NCBI RefSeq assembly: GCF_002043005.1
Contig: NZ_CP020330.1
Location: forward strand, 3,366,001 to 3,430,000
Length of the DNA: 64,000 nt
Reading direction: 5' to 3'
Source: Martelella mediterranea DSM 17316
Lineage (GTDB): Bacteria > Pseudomonadota > Alphaproteobacteria > Rhizobiales > Rhizobiaceae
Part shown: one piece after another, positions 25,203 to 33,938 of the stretch
Numbering within the stretch: position 1 is the first letter of the stretch
How the letters are laid out: each line of letters opens with the position of its first letter
Translations under genes and position numbers: made by a program
Notes under the pieces: generated by a model
Databases searched by the model: none
Seen by the model: only the letters and a program-made list of their open reading frames with translations
What the model was told of the DNA's origin: nothing

Positions 25203-26203
25203 GGCAGCACAACCCGATCACCGGCGCGCAGGCCGGACAGGACCTCGATCCGTTCCGCGTCATTGTCGCGCACGATCTCGCCGAGAACGACCACGACATC
25301 CATCTCGCCGTCCGCTGTCGCGATCCGCACATAGTCGACGCCGTGCACGGTCTTGACGGCTTCCGGGGGCACGACGAGGGCTGCCCGCTTGCCGACCGGG
25401 ATCGACACCAGCGTGCGCTCGTTGACGAAATAATCGCCGACGCTCTCGATCTCGACATCGGCGATCACGCGGCCATCGGCGATTTCCGGATATACCTTGC
25501 TGATGCGCCCGGTGCTGACGGCCGGCAGCTCGCCTGCCCCGCGCACAAGATCACGCTCGCCGACCTGCACCTCGGCGCCCTCGACGATTTCGGCCGCATG
25601 CCGCTCCGGCAGCGACAGGCGCAGATAGTACGGCCCCGGCGCGATGCGGGCGACATTCTCGCCCGCCATCACGACCGAGCCCAGCGTTACCGGCACGGTC
25701 AGCACCCTGCCCGTTGCCGGCGCCAGAACCTCGCCCTCCTTGGCGCGCTGCTCCACGACCGCCTTTTCGGCAATGGCGGCAGCAACCTGATTGGTGGCGA
25801 CGTCGAACTGCATCGTGGCCTGATCGAGACGGGCCTGGGTGCCGGAGCCGGAGGTGCGCAACTGCTGGGCGCGATCGAGTTCGGTGCGTGCGTTCGCGAG
25901 CTGCGAATTCAAAGCCTCGAGCCTCGCATCGGCAGCCTTGAGTTCGAGCGCGATCTTGTCGTCGACGATCACCGCGATGGTGTCGCCCTTGGCGACATTA
26001 TCGCCCTCGCCGACCCGAACGTCCTCGACAACGCCGCCGATCCGGGCGCGCGCCGGCACCACGATCCGGCTTTCCACCCGGCCGAAAACGGCCTTCATCT
26101 CGGTCACGGTCACGGGTTCGACGGTAAATTCGGCGGCAGCCGCAGCCGAGGCGACAAGCGTCGTCACGGCAAGGGCGGCGGTCAATCGGAAAACGGCTTT
26201 CAG
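25199..26203 (-). CDS. RND efflux periplasmic adaptor subunit (membrane fusion protein)
   Basis: 334 aa from the ATG at 26203 (AGGAG about 10 nt upstream); a longer frame is open but unsupported. The signal peptide covers about residues 1-23 (LVASAAAAAEF). The order barrel-lipoyl-hairpin-lipoyl is visible: ARIGGVVEDVRVGEGDNV at about 55-72, an alpha-helical coiled coil at about 90-145, then VLAPATGRVLTVPV at about 150-163. It should bridge the RND permease to an outer-membrane channel. The stop overlaps the permease start by 4 nt. Confidence 0.92.
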   Translation of the reverse strand: MKAVFRLTAALAVTTLVASAAAAAEFTVEPVTVTEMKAVFGRVESRIVVPARARIGGVVEDVRVGEGDNVAKGDTIAVIVDDKIALELKAADARLEALNSQLANARTELDRAQQLRTSGSGTQARLDQATMQFDVATNQVAAAIAEKAVVEQRAKEGEVLAPATGRVLTVPVTLGSVVMAGENVARIAPGPYYLRLSLPERHAAEIVEGAEVQVGERDLVRGAGELPAVSTGRISKVYPEIADGRVIADVEIESVGDYFVNERTLVSIPVGKRAALVVPPEAVKTVHGVDYVRIATADGEMDVVVVLGEIVRDNDAERIEVLSGLRAGDRVVLP

Positions 26204-26282
26204 CATGGGACCAAAGCTCCTCCCGGCGGCAGAGTTTAACCTCCGCGCCCGGGATAAATGTGTGATAACGAGGCTGGCGCGG

Positions 26283-26486
26283 TTATTCGAACGCCGAACC
26301 CGACTTGACTCCGAGCTTCCGGAACACAATTGCAGCAGGACAGAAACCTGTCACCGATGCCTGGATCAGGTTGAGACCGACAAAGGCATTGAGCAGGAAC
26401 CACCACGGCGAGACATAAAAGCCGAGCGCCAAGGAGATAAGAACCATGAAACCCGCGAACATCATCACGGCACGATCGAGCGTCAT
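26283..26486 (-). CDS. DUF2892 (YgaP-type) small membrane protein
   Basis: 67 aa with two hydrophobic segments (about 6-24 and 26-48) and the family-typical GFCPAA near residue 47-52, followed by KLG. The same domain forms the membrane part of YgaP, a rhodanese involved in handling persulfide sulfur. Here the rhodanese domain is absent. It lies between the ArsR gene and the adaptor gene and is read in the same direction as the pump, so it is probably the first gene of the DUF2892-adaptor-permease unit. Its role is unknown, but its company with BigR-type regulators is well known. Confidence 0.88.
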   Translation of the reverse strand: MTLDRAVMMFAGFMVLISLALGFYVSPWWFLLNAFVGLNLIQASVTGFCPAAIVFRKLGVKSGSAFE

Positions 26487-26595
26487 TTGACCATTCCTTC
26501 TGTTGGATCAATACGTTGCGCAAAGGACGGCGCGGTTGGAACCTCCCGGCTCAACGCCGTTCGCACGACAACGTAATCGCATGGCTTGCATATAA

Positions 26596-26628
26596 CATTC
26601 AAAAATATTAAATTCAAGAACATGAATG
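26596..26628. promoter_or_regulatory. AT-rich inverted repeat at the arsR-type gene start
   Basis: CATTCA at 26596-26601 and TGAATG at 26623-26628 frame a very AT-rich core (AATATTAAATT) in otherwise GC-rich DNA, overlapping the regulator's start codon. BigR/SqrR repressors bind AT-rich imperfect palindromes in this position. The assignment is inferred. Confidence 0.5.
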
Positions 26629-26921
26629 TCACAGAGATGATCCCCGCCGCCGAAGCGGCCGCCGAACTGATGAGCAGTCTTTCCCATCCGCAAAGGCTGC
26701 TGGTGCTTTGCGCGCTTGTCGATGGCGAGAAATCGGTCGCCGAATTGCGCCGGGAACTCGGCATCGAACAGGTGCCGATGTCGCAGCAACTCATGCGCCT
26801 GAGGGCCGACGGACTTGTCGAGTCCAGGCGGGAGGGCACCACGGTATACTACGCCATCACCCGGCCGGAGGTGTTGACCGTGATCAACGCGCTCCACGGC
26901 GCTTTTTGCAGGAAAGAATAG
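26622..26921 (+). CDS. ArsR-family repressor of the persulfide-sensing BigR/SqrR/YgaV type
   Basis: 99 aa winged-helix regulator. The start is taken at 26622; an upstream TTG and a later ATG (26637) are alternatives. The recognition helix region is VAELRRELGIEQVPMSQQLMRL. It has exactly two cysteines, C30 (LVLCALVDGE) and C96 (HGAFCRKE), 66 residues apart. That is the spacing of the redox pair C42/C108 in BigR and C41/C107 in SqrR, which form a disulfide or polysulfide bridge and release DNA. The metal-binding ELCVCD motif of arsenic or cadmium sensors is absent. It most likely represses the divergent DUF2892-adaptor-RND unit and itself. Confidence 0.88.
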   Translation: MNVTEMIPAAEAAAELMSSLSHPQRLLVLCALVDGEKSVAELRRELGIEQVPMSQQLMRLRADGLVESRREGTTVYYAITRPEVLTVINALHGAFCRKE

Positions 26922-27117
26922 CGGCGTGGCATGGGGTGATATGCCGGTCCGCCAGCGCTCCGCGGCATTCCGTTGCGGCGCCGATTGGTGTAATGCGTTG
27001 CGCAGGCCGGCTGCATCAGTTCAACATTTCTGATGAGCGTGAAACCGCAGCCCCACAATAAGATCACGCGGTTCCGCATTCTCGGAAAAGCTGAACCGTT
27101 GGGGGGATTGGAATATC

Positions 27118-28707
27118 ATGGTCATGCGAGACTTCATGGCGCCGGGGAAGTCCGTCGCGCTTGCCGAAAACGCGATGGCAGCGACATCGCATCCGCAGGC
27201 GACGCTGGCGGCGCTCGATATCCTGCGCGCCGGCGGCAATGCGGTCGATGCAGCGATCGCGGCGGTCGCCCTGCAGGGCGTGGTCGATCCGCACATGACC
27301 GGCATCGGCGGCGATTGCTTCGCCCTGTTCACGCCCGCCGGCGGCAGGCCGGTCGCGCTCAACGGTTCCGGCCGCGCCCCCGCAGCGGCCCATCTGGAAT
27401 TTTTCCGGGAACAGGGGATAACCGCGATCTCCGATCTCTCGGTGCATTCGGTCACCGTGCCGGGCGCCGTCGGGGCGTGGGACTATCTGAGCGAAACATT
27501 CGGGCGGATCGGGCTCGACGCGATCCTTCAGCCGGCGATCAGGGCCGCGCGCGACGGCTTCACAATTACGCCGCGCGTCGCGCACGACTGGGCGCGCTAT
27601 GCCGAGAGGCTGCGCCGGCACGAACCCGCCGCGCGCCAGTTCTTGCCGGGCGGCAAGGCCCCTGTGACAGGGGACCGGCTCTACAATCCCGCGCTTGCCG
27701 ACACGCTCGAAAAGATCGCGCGCGAGGGGCGCAAGGGCTTCTACGAAGGCGCGGTGGCCGAGGATATCGTTGCCACCCTCAATGCGCTCGGCGGGCTTCA
27801 CACGCTCGCCGATTTCGATCGCAATCGACCGGATGTCACCGAACCCATCGAAGCGGACTACCGAGGTTACCGGCTGCTGGAATGCCCGCCCAACGGCCAG
27901 GGCCTCGCCGCGCTGCTGATGGCGCGCATTCTGGACGGGTTCGACCTTGGCGAGGGCAAGGTCTCGGCGGCGGACCGCATTCATCTTCTGGCGGAGGCCG
28001 CGAAATCGGCCTACCGCCAGCGCGACCTCCATATCGCCGATCCGGCCCACATGGCCGTGTCGGTGGAAGCGCTTCTGGACGAGAACCGGATCGCGGCCAT
28101 TCGCTCCGCCATCGCCCTCGACCGCGCCTCGCCTGCCGAGGCGCTCGACATACCGATCCACAAGGACACGGTCTATGTCAGCGTCGTCGATCGCAACGGC
28201 AATGCCGTGTCGCTGATCAACTCGATCTTCGCCTCATTCGGCAGCGGCATCTATGCCGAAGGGTCCGGCGTGCTGCTGCAGAACAGAGGCAGCGGCTTTT
28301 CCCTGGCCGACGGCCATGCCAATTGCATCGGCCCCTCCAAACGCCCCTTCCACACGATCATTCCGGCCATGATGTTTGACGGCGACAAGCCCTATCTCTC
28401 TTTCGGAGTCATGGGCGGGCAGTATCAGGCGAACGGCCACGCCCATTTCATCTCGCAAGTCATCGATCGCGGCTTCGATATCCAGATGGCCTCCGATCAG
28501 CCGCGCAGCTTCTTCACCGAAGGCGTGATCACTCTGGAACCGACCATTTCCGACGAGACAAGGCGCGATCTAGAGCGGCGCGGCCACCTGACCCGGATCG
28601 CCGAAGAGCCGCTCGGCGGCTGCCAGGCGATCATGATCGACCACAAGCGCGGCATATTGTGGGGCGCGTCGGACCACCGCAAGGATGGCATCGCGCTCGG
28701 CTATTAG
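27118..28707 (+). CDS. ggt: gamma-glutamyltransferase / glutathione hydrolase family protein
   Basis: 529 aa proenzyme of the N-terminal-nucleophile family that cleaves gamma-glutamyl bonds (glutathione or gamma-glutamyl compounds). Conserved pieces are AATSHPQATLAALDILRAGGNAVDAAIA at the N-terminus, MTGIGGDCFAL at about 60-70, and the self-cleavage site before T351 (HKDTVYVSVVDRNGNAVS), which becomes the nucleophile. SGSGI-type and GSLGG-type later loops are altered, as in the cytoplasmic YwrD-like group. There is no signal peptide, so it acts in the cytoplasm. It is convergent with the enolase-superfamily gene. The start is ATG at 27118 with GGGGGA upstream. Confidence 0.88.
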   Translation: MVMRDFMAPGKSVALAENAMAATSHPQATLAALDILRAGGNAVDAAIAAVALQGVVDPHMTGIGGDCFALFTPAGGRPVALNGSGRAPAAAHLEFFREQGITAISDLSVHSVTVPGAVGAWDYLSETFGRIGLDAILQPAIRAARDGFTITPRVAHDWARYAERLRRHEPAARQFLPGGKAPVTGDRLYNPALADTLEKIAREGRKGFYEGAVAEDIVATLNALGGLHTLADFDRNRPDVTEPIEADYRGYRLLECPPNGQGLAALLMARILDGFDLGEGKVSAADRIHLLAEAAKSAYRQRDLHIADPAHMAVSVEALLDENRIAAIRSAIALDRASPAEALDIPIHKDTVYVSVVDRNGNAVSLINSIFASFGSGIYAEGSGVLLQNRGSGFSLADGHANCIGPSKRPFHTIIPAMMFDGDKPYLSFGVMGGQYQANGHAHFISQVIDRGFDIQMASDQPRSFFTEGVITLEPTISDETRRDLERRGHLTRIAEEPLGGCQAIMIDHKRGILWGASDHRKDGIALGY

Positions 28708-28725
28708 AGCATCAGCGTCGGGCGG

Positions 28726-30075
28726 TTAACGTCCGAATCCCGGGCCGAACAGCGAGCCGATGGCGACCGTGCCATCCTCGATGCGCAGGTCGATACGGCC
28801 GTCATTCCTGCGGTAGAGATCGGGATGGGCGGCAAGCAGCCGCGCCTTTTCGAGATCGTCATAACCCTGCAGACCGCCGCCGAAATGGTGGCCGTTGCGC
28901 TCCACATCGCGGCAGCCGAGCGTTGCCGCCACCAGCGTATCCTGCTGCCAGCAAAGGCCGGGCTGGCAGGTCAGGTCTTCCGCCGAGATGAACAGGCGTT
29001 TTCCGTGGGCCCGGCCATCGACCTTCCGGGCATAGTTCAGGAGCGCGCGCAGCACGCCCTTGCAGCTCTTGATCGAGGTGCCGGACCAGCCATAGGCAAT
29101 CGCGGTGGCGAAGGCGTCGTCATGGTCGTCGCTCTCGTCGATGATCAGCGGGAAGGCGGAAAGCGCCGGCGTGATCTCAAGCGTCAGCGCCGTCTCGCGG
29201 GCGAAGGGCTGTTCGATGAAGGCGATCGAATTGCGCAATCGCGAGAGCCTTGGATCGCCCTGCAGGCGGTCGAGAAAGGCGGCGAAACGGTCGGGCAGAT
29301 ACTGCTCGTTTGCGTCGAGCGTGACGCGGTAATTGTCCGTCTGGTCGACCAGCGTGGCAATATGCGCCAGCCGGTCGATATCGGCATCCGGCTCGCCCTT
29401 GAGCTTGATCTTGAAGGCGCGGATACCGGTGGCGCGGATGATCGCTTCGAGGCTTACCGGCAGCCCGTCATCGGCCCTGTCCGCCTCGCCCGAAAATATC
29501 GGCGCGTCGAAACCGACGGTCTGGCGCGGCGAGATCGCCGGCAGCGGCGTGATCCCGGCAAGCGCGCCGGTGATGGCGGCAGAAGAAATATCGGGCGCGG
29601 CAAGCGTACTGACGCCGAACAGGTCGGCCTTTGCGGCCTGCGGAAAATTGAGGCCATGCGCGCGACAGACCGCGTCGATCAACGCCATTTCGACGAGCGC
29701 CGGGCCGAAATGGGCGGCGAGCCTTGGCGTGCCCTCCGGCATGGCGGCCTCGACCGCGTGGCGCATGCGGGTCGTGGCGGCGGCGATGGTTTCGGACGCG
29801 ATGTCCTCGGCCGATCGACAGGCAAACTCCAGCGAGCGCTTCAGATCGGCGACGGTGTCCTCATTCGTCCGGCTCGCACGCTTGTCGAACCAGCGCGGCA
29901 CCATGAGCTGGGCCGCGTGGCCCTCCGCTATCTGTCCATCGACTTCGACAGTCACCGAAACGAAGCCCTGATCGGTTTCCGTGACAACGGTATTGCCGAA
30001 ATGGAACGGCAGGCGGAACCGGACCGGCCGGGTGCGAAACGCGATCGCCTTGAGCGAAATCCGTGCGGCGCTCAT
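28726..30075 (-). CDS. enolase-superfamily enzyme, muconate-lactonizing-enzyme subgroup type
   Basis: 449 aa from the ATG at 30075, overlapping the preceding stop by 4 nt with GGAGGG upstream. The C-terminal barrel shows the residues of the MLE subgroup: K222-x-K224 (FKIKLKG), metal ligands D254 (TLDANEQ), E288 (IEQP) and D313 (IIDESDD), and K336 (TSIKSCKG). Family members remove a proton alpha to a carboxylate, giving cycloisomerase, racemase, dipeptide epimerase or dehydratase reactions. The substrate is not predictable here. As last gene of the transporter-regulator unit it should process an acid imported by TctCBA, or an intermediate derived from it. Confidence 0.85.
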   Translation of the reverse strand: MSAARISLKAIAFRTRPVRFRLPFHFGNTVVTETDQGFVSVTVEVDGQIAEGHAAQLMVPRWFDKRASRTNEDTVADLKRSLEFACRSAEDIASETIAAATTRMRHAVEAAMPEGTPRLAAHFGPALVEMALIDAVCRAHGLNFPQAAKADLFGVSTLAAPDISSAAITGALAGITPLPAISPRQTVGFDAPIFSGEADRADDGLPVSLEAIIRATGIRAFKIKLKGEPDADIDRLAHIATLVDQTDNYRVTLDANEQYLPDRFAAFLDRLQGDPRLSRLRNSIAFIEQPFARETALTLEITPALSAFPLIIDESDDHDDAFATAIAYGWSGTSIKSCKGVLRALLNYARKVDGRAHGKRLFISAEDLTCQPGLCWQQDTLVAATLGCRDVERNGHHFGGGLQGYDDLEKARLLAAHPDLYRRNDGRIDLRIEDGTVAIGSLFGPGFGR

Positions 30076-30917
30076 GACATCGCCCTCCCATGGGTTTGCA
30101 GATGGGCCCGTGTGGTGGCCGACGCGATGGCAAGCGTCACTTCCGCGCTGACGCAGGTGGTGAACGGTTCGACCGAAAGGTCCCCGCCATATCCGCTCGC
30201 GATCAGCGCGGCGATGATGGCCGAAAAATCGTCGGCTCCGGTGCCCGGCGCGCCGCGATTGCTGTCGTTGAGATGCACATGGGCAATCAGCCCGCTCGGC
30301 ATCCATTTTTCGATCAGCGCCGGCACGCTTTCCTCTTCGGTAAGGGCCGCCGAGGAACAGTCGAGCATGGTCTTGAACACCGGCGACCCGACCATCTCGA
30401 CAAGCCGGCGGGCGTCCGCCAGCGTGTTGATGAACGGCGTCTGGTCGCGCGAAAGCGGCTCGATGCAATAGGTGAGACCAGCGTCATGACAGGCGCGGGC
30501 AACGGGCGCGAACAGTTTCGCCGCATGGTCATAGGTCGCCGCATCCGCGATGCCGGCAAGCGGGCGGCGCTGCTGGGGCGAGCCGTGGATGAGCACATGG
30601 CCGCCGAGCGCGGCGCAGATGTCAACGAGCCTCAGCAGATAGTCCGTCGTCTCTCCAGCCACCGCGGGGTTGGTAATCGAGAGCGCCGGGGCGGAGGACA
30701 GCAGCCAGTGCAGGCCGGCAATTTCCATGCCTTCATCGGCCGCCGTCTGCCGCATCGCCCTCACCTCACTCTCCGAAAGGCGGAGAGGGTCAGCGGGAAA
30801 GCTCTCGATCGCAAGCTCCAGCGCGTCAAAGCCGACGGCCTTCGCGAACCGGCACTGCGCCCGAAAATCGAGACCTTCCCGGCTCAGCAGTTCGTTGCAG
30901 CAGACAAGGCGGGGCAT
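30072..30917 (-). CDS. sugar phosphate isomerase/epimerase-like TIM-barrel protein
   Basis: 281 aa from the ATG at 30917, which shares one base with the stop of the TetR gene; longer frames have no support. It is of the xylose-isomerase-like AP_endonuc_2 fold. Likely metal ligands are E in CIEPLS (about 150), D in MLDCSSA (about 183), H in HVHLND (about 210) and E in LSVEPF (about 246). The family isomerises or epimerises keto-sugars and also acts on related acids. It lies directly before the enolase-superfamily gene, so both probably act in one degradative route. Confidence 0.85.
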   Translation of the reverse strand: MPRLVCCNELLSREGLDFRAQCRFAKAVGFDALELAIESFPADPLRLSESEVRAMRQTAADEGMEIAGLHWLLSSAPALSITNPAVAGETTDYLLRLVDICAALGGHVLIHGSPQQRRPLAGIADAATYDHAAKLFAPVARACHDAGLTYCIEPLSRDQTPFINTLADARRLVEMVGSPVFKTMLDCSSAALTEEESVPALIEKWMPSGLIAHVHLNDSNRGAPGTGADDFSAIIAALIASGYGGDLSVEPFTTCVSAEVTLAIASATTRAHLQTHGRAMS

Positions 30918-31573
30918 CAGCTTTCGCCTTTCTGTTTGAGCCAGCCGACGACCGCCTCCGTGGCGCGGCGGGCATGGGCGTTGAGGCCCTCTTCGCTCGC
31001 GTCGAAGCCGAAGACCTCGGCCAGCGTGAAGCGGTTGGAGACAGGAAAATAGCAGAGCGAGGCGATCATCAGATAGACTTCCACCGGCTCGGCCTTCCGC
31101 AGGAAAACGCCGTCTTTCCAACCCCTTTTGAGCACTTCCTCAAGCTTGATCAGAAGCTTCGACTGGATCTCGCGCCGGTCGCCGATCTTGCCGACGGAGG
31201 AACCCTGCCGCAGGTTCTCGGTGTTCAGCATGGTGATGAACCAGGGCCGGGTGCGGAAATGGGTCATGGTGAACATCACCAGCGCCGCGACCGCATCCTC
31301 CGGCGAGAGCGCCTCGAGCGCCAGCTTCTCCTCGCCCGCGCGGATCTGCACATAGGCCTCGCGCAGCGCCGCCTTGTAGAGTTCGTCCTTGTCGCCGAAA
31401 TAGTCGTAGAGCAGCGGCTTGGAGAGGCCGGCCTCGGCGGCGATGCGGTCGACGCGGGCGCCGTCATAGCCGACCGACGAGAATTCATCGAGCGCCGCCT
31501 GGAGGATTGCCGCGCGCGAAGCCTCCGCATCGCGCGTTCCCCGTTTCGTCTTTACCGCTGTCCGCCTCGCCAC
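30917..31573 (-). CDS. TetR-family transcriptional regulator
   Basis: 218 aa, GTG start with AAGGAG 8 nt upstream. The N-terminal helix-turn-helix is classical: AILQAALDEFSSVGYDGARVDRIAAEAGLSK then LLYDYFGDKDELY. The C-terminal ligand domain is of no diagnostic group. It begins 12 nt after the TctA stop, inside the transporter unit, so it is probably a local repressor. The similar motifs in front of tctC and the Gfo/Idh gene are candidate binding sites. Confidence 0.9.
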   Translation of the reverse strand: MARRTAVKTKRGTRDAEASRAAILQAALDEFSSVGYDGARVDRIAAEAGLSKPLLYDYFGDKDELYKAALREAYVQIRAGEEKLALEALSPEDAVAALVMFTMTHFRTRPWFITMLNTENLRQGSSVGKIGDRREIQSKLLIKLEEVLKRGWKDGVFLRKAEPVEVYLMIASLCYFPVSNRFTLAEVFGFDASEEGLNAHARRATEAVVGWLKQKGES

Positions 31574-31585
31574 GCCCGTTTCTCC

Positions 31586-33124
31586 TTATTTCGTGTTCGC
31601 GTCTTCCCCGTTAGCATCGCCGCGCCAGCGTTTGAAGCTTGCAAGCCGGCGGACGGCGGGTATCGAGAACAGGATGGTCAGCGCGATCAGCACCGCGAAA
31701 CCGGCCGACACAGGCCGCGTGAAGAAGGCTGTGATATCGCCATTGGACAGGATCAGCCCGCGTCGCAAGCTCTTGTCCAGCAGGGCGCCGAGGATGATGC
31801 CGAGCACCAGCGGCGCCATCGGGTAGTTCAGGCGGCGCAGGATATAGCCGCCGACGCCGAAGGCGAACATCACCCAGATATCGAAAATCCGCTGGGACAG
31901 CGCATAGGGGCCGATGACGCAGAGCGTGAACACCATCGGCATCAGGATCGTGCGGGGGATCTGAAGCACCCTGACGAAGAGCGGCGTCAGCGCCATGCCG
32001 AACACGCCCATGGCGATGGTGGCGAAGATCAGCATCACGGCGATGGTGTAGATCATGTCGGGCTGGTCAAACATGATCATCGGGCCGGGGCGCACGCCAT
32101 GCAGGAACAGCGCCGCGATCAGCACGGCGGCCGATGCCGAACCCGGCACGCCGAGCGTCAGTGTCGGGATCAACGAGCCGGGCACCACCGCGGAATTGCC
32201 GGTTTCAGCCGCGATCAGCCCTTCCTGGCTGCCCTTGCCGAATTCGTCGCGCTCCTTCGAATGGCGCTTGGCCGCGGCATAGGAGCCCCAGGCGCCGATA
32301 TCCTCGCCCACACCCGGAATGATGCCGACCAACGTGCCGATGATGCCGGATTCCAGCACCGTGCGCTTGTAGCGCCAGACGCTGGAGAACAGCTCCTTCA
32401 GCGGCGCGGGCACGGATTTGCTGCGGGCGAGTTCGGCCGCGGGCAGCGTCATCGCGAACAGCACTTCGGCAAACCCGAACGCGCCGACCATGGCCGGAAT
32501 CAGTTCGATCCCGCCATTCATCTGCTGGACGCCGAAATTGAAGCGGACATAGGAATGAATTCCTTCCGAGCCGATCATCGCGACCGAGAGCCCGATCAGA
32601 CCGGCCATATAGCCCTTCAGCGGTTCGCCGGAATGGGTGAGCTGGCCGGAGATGATGATGCCGAACAGCGCCAGCCAGAAGAACTCATAGGAGCCGAAGC
32701 CGAAGGCGGCTTCCGCCAGCGGCGGCGCGATCAGCACCAGCATGGCGATGCCGACCAGCGTGCCGAGCATTGAGCCGAGCGTGGCGATTGCCATGGCGAG
32801 CGAGCCCTTGCCCTTGCGCACCAGCGGAAAGCCGTCGAGCGCGGTGGCGGCGCTCGCCGGCGTTCCCGGAATATTGAGCAGGATGGCGCTGCGCGAGCCG
32901 CCGTAGATCGCGCCGACATACATGCAGATCAGCACCATGATCGCGGTGTTGCGGTCGAGCGAATAGGTGAGCGTCGTCAGGAGCGCCACGCCCATGGTCG
33001 CCGTCAGGCCGGGCAGCGCGCCGACGAAGATGCCGAGCAGCGTCGCCCAAGCGACATTGAACAGCATCATCGGCGTTGTGAGTTCGGCAAAGGCGCTTGA
33101 GAGCGCGTCGATGACAGGGGTCAT
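31586..33124 (-). CDS. tctA: tripartite tricarboxylate transporter, large permease TctA
   Basis: 512 aa with about eleven hydrophobic segments. The segments GALPGLTATMGVALL (about 36-50), YGGSRSAILLNIPGTPAS (about 74-91) and the symmetry-related GIIPGVGEDIGAW and SALLPxxTLGVPGS-like LIPTLTLGVPGS are TctA hallmarks. It is the transport channel of a secondary importer driven by ion gradients and fed by the TctC binding protein. The start overlaps TctB by 4 nt. Substrates in the family include citrate and other carboxylates; this one is not known. Confidence 0.94.
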   Translation of the reverse strand: MTPVIDALSSAFAELTTPMMLFNVAWATLLGIFVGALPGLTATMGVALLTTLTYSLDRNTAIMVLICMYVGAIYGGSRSAILLNIPGTPASAATALDGFPLVRKGKGSLAMAIATLGSMLGTLVGIAMLVLIAPPLAEAAFGFGSYEFFWLALFGIIISGQLTHSGEPLKGYMAGLIGLSVAMIGSEGIHSYVRFNFGVQQMNGGIELIPAMVGAFGFAEVLFAMTLPAAELARSKSVPAPLKELFSSVWRYKRTVLESGIIGTLVGIIPGVGEDIGAWGSYAAAKRHSKERDEFGKGSQEGLIAAETGNSAVVPGSLIPTLTLGVPGSASAAVLIAALFLHGVRPGPMIMFDQPDMIYTIAVMLIFATIAMGVFGMALTPLFVRVLQIPRTILMPMVFTLCVIGPYALSQRIFDIWVMFAFGVGGYILRRLNYPMAPLVLGIILGALLDKSLRRGLILSNGDITAFFTRPVSAGFAVLIALTILFSIPAVRRLASFKRWRGDANGEDANTK

Positions 33125-33621
33125 GGCAGGCGCACCAGGAAAAGATCTTCAAAAAGGTATGACACAGCGCCGCCGAAAAGGATCGCAATCACCAGCGCGC
33201 GAAGGATGGTGATGATCATGGCGCGCCGCGGCATGCCGGGCGAGAGCTCGAAGACGAGCATGAAGGTGGCGACGAACAGGCTGCTCGCCACCCAGAAATG
33301 CACGCGCCCCACCAGCACGATCGCGTAAATCGCGCAAAGGGCAATGAGCCCGGAAAGCCGCACCAGTTCCTCGCGGGTCACCATGCCGCTCGCCCGGCGT
33401 TCGTCGTCGCCATCCCGGCTGCGCAGGAGGCCGATGAGCTGAAGACCGGCCACGATGGTCATGGCGATGCCAAGCACGATCGGCAACAGGCCCGGGAAGC
33501 TTGCCGGCGGAATGTGCCGGACTTCCAGCCGGTCCATGGTGTAGCCACCAATAAGCTGGGCGATCCCGACGGCGAGCAGGATGGTCGAGACGGCAATGTC
33601 GACGGAGCGGATTTTCAGCAT
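33121..33621 (-). CDS. tctB: tripartite tricarboxylate transporter, small permease TctB
   Basis: 166 aa, four hydrophobic segments (about 8-24, 37-60, 88-106, 110-160), the size and pattern of TctB. It is the poorly conserved small partner of TctA. Sequence clues are few, so the call rests mainly on position directly before tctA with a 4-nt overlap. Confidence 0.9.
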   Translation of the reverse strand: MLKIRSVDIAVSTILLAVGIAQLIGGYTMDRLEVRHIPPASFPGLLPIVLGIAMTIVAGLQLIGLLRSRDGDDERRASGMVTREELVRLSGLIALCAIYAIVLVGRVHFWVASSLFVATFMLVFELSPGMPRRAMIITILRALVIAILFGGAVSYLFEDLFLVRLP

Positions 33622-33938
33622 GAAGCCTCCGAGGAAACGGGATGAGGCGGCGGCACCGCCGCCCCGGTTTGTTTTGACGTTTCGCGAGGCCGGATTGCTC
33701 CCTCCGCACAGCCCCCCAATCTTCTCGCCCCGGAGGGGAGAGATGTCGCGAAAGCGACAGTGAGGGGGGAACTTATCCTTACGGACGCCCTCACGAACGG
33801 AAATGCTGCATCACCCTCGCTGCCCCTTTCGGGGCATCTCTCCCGCAAGCGGGAGAGAATATTGGGAGCGAGACCGAAGGCCATCTGCGATTGCTCTCCC
33901 CCTCAAGGGGAAGATCGGGTATTGCTCCTAAGCCACCC
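33622..33938. repeat. 317-bp gap between tctC and tctB with rhizobial-type palindromes
   Basis: No gene is seen. The stretch holds several perfect hairpins: 33745-33758 (5 bp, loop GAAA), 33821-33836 (6 bp, loop TTTC) and 33837-33858 (10 bp, loop AA). They are set in sequence of the CTCCC...GGGAGAG type typical of intergenic repeat families in rhizobia. The element splits tctC from tctB, an unusual place within a transporter unit, and may reduce read-through to the permeases. Confidence 0.7.

Noticed and set aside
30974..32773. A 599-codon plus-strand reading frame
   Set aside because: It runs antisense to the TetR and TctA genes, both of which have full family motifs. Its composition is typical of antisense GC-rich frames.
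33700..33900. CRISPR-like repeats
   Set aside because: The repeats are individual hairpins of different sequence, without regular spacers.
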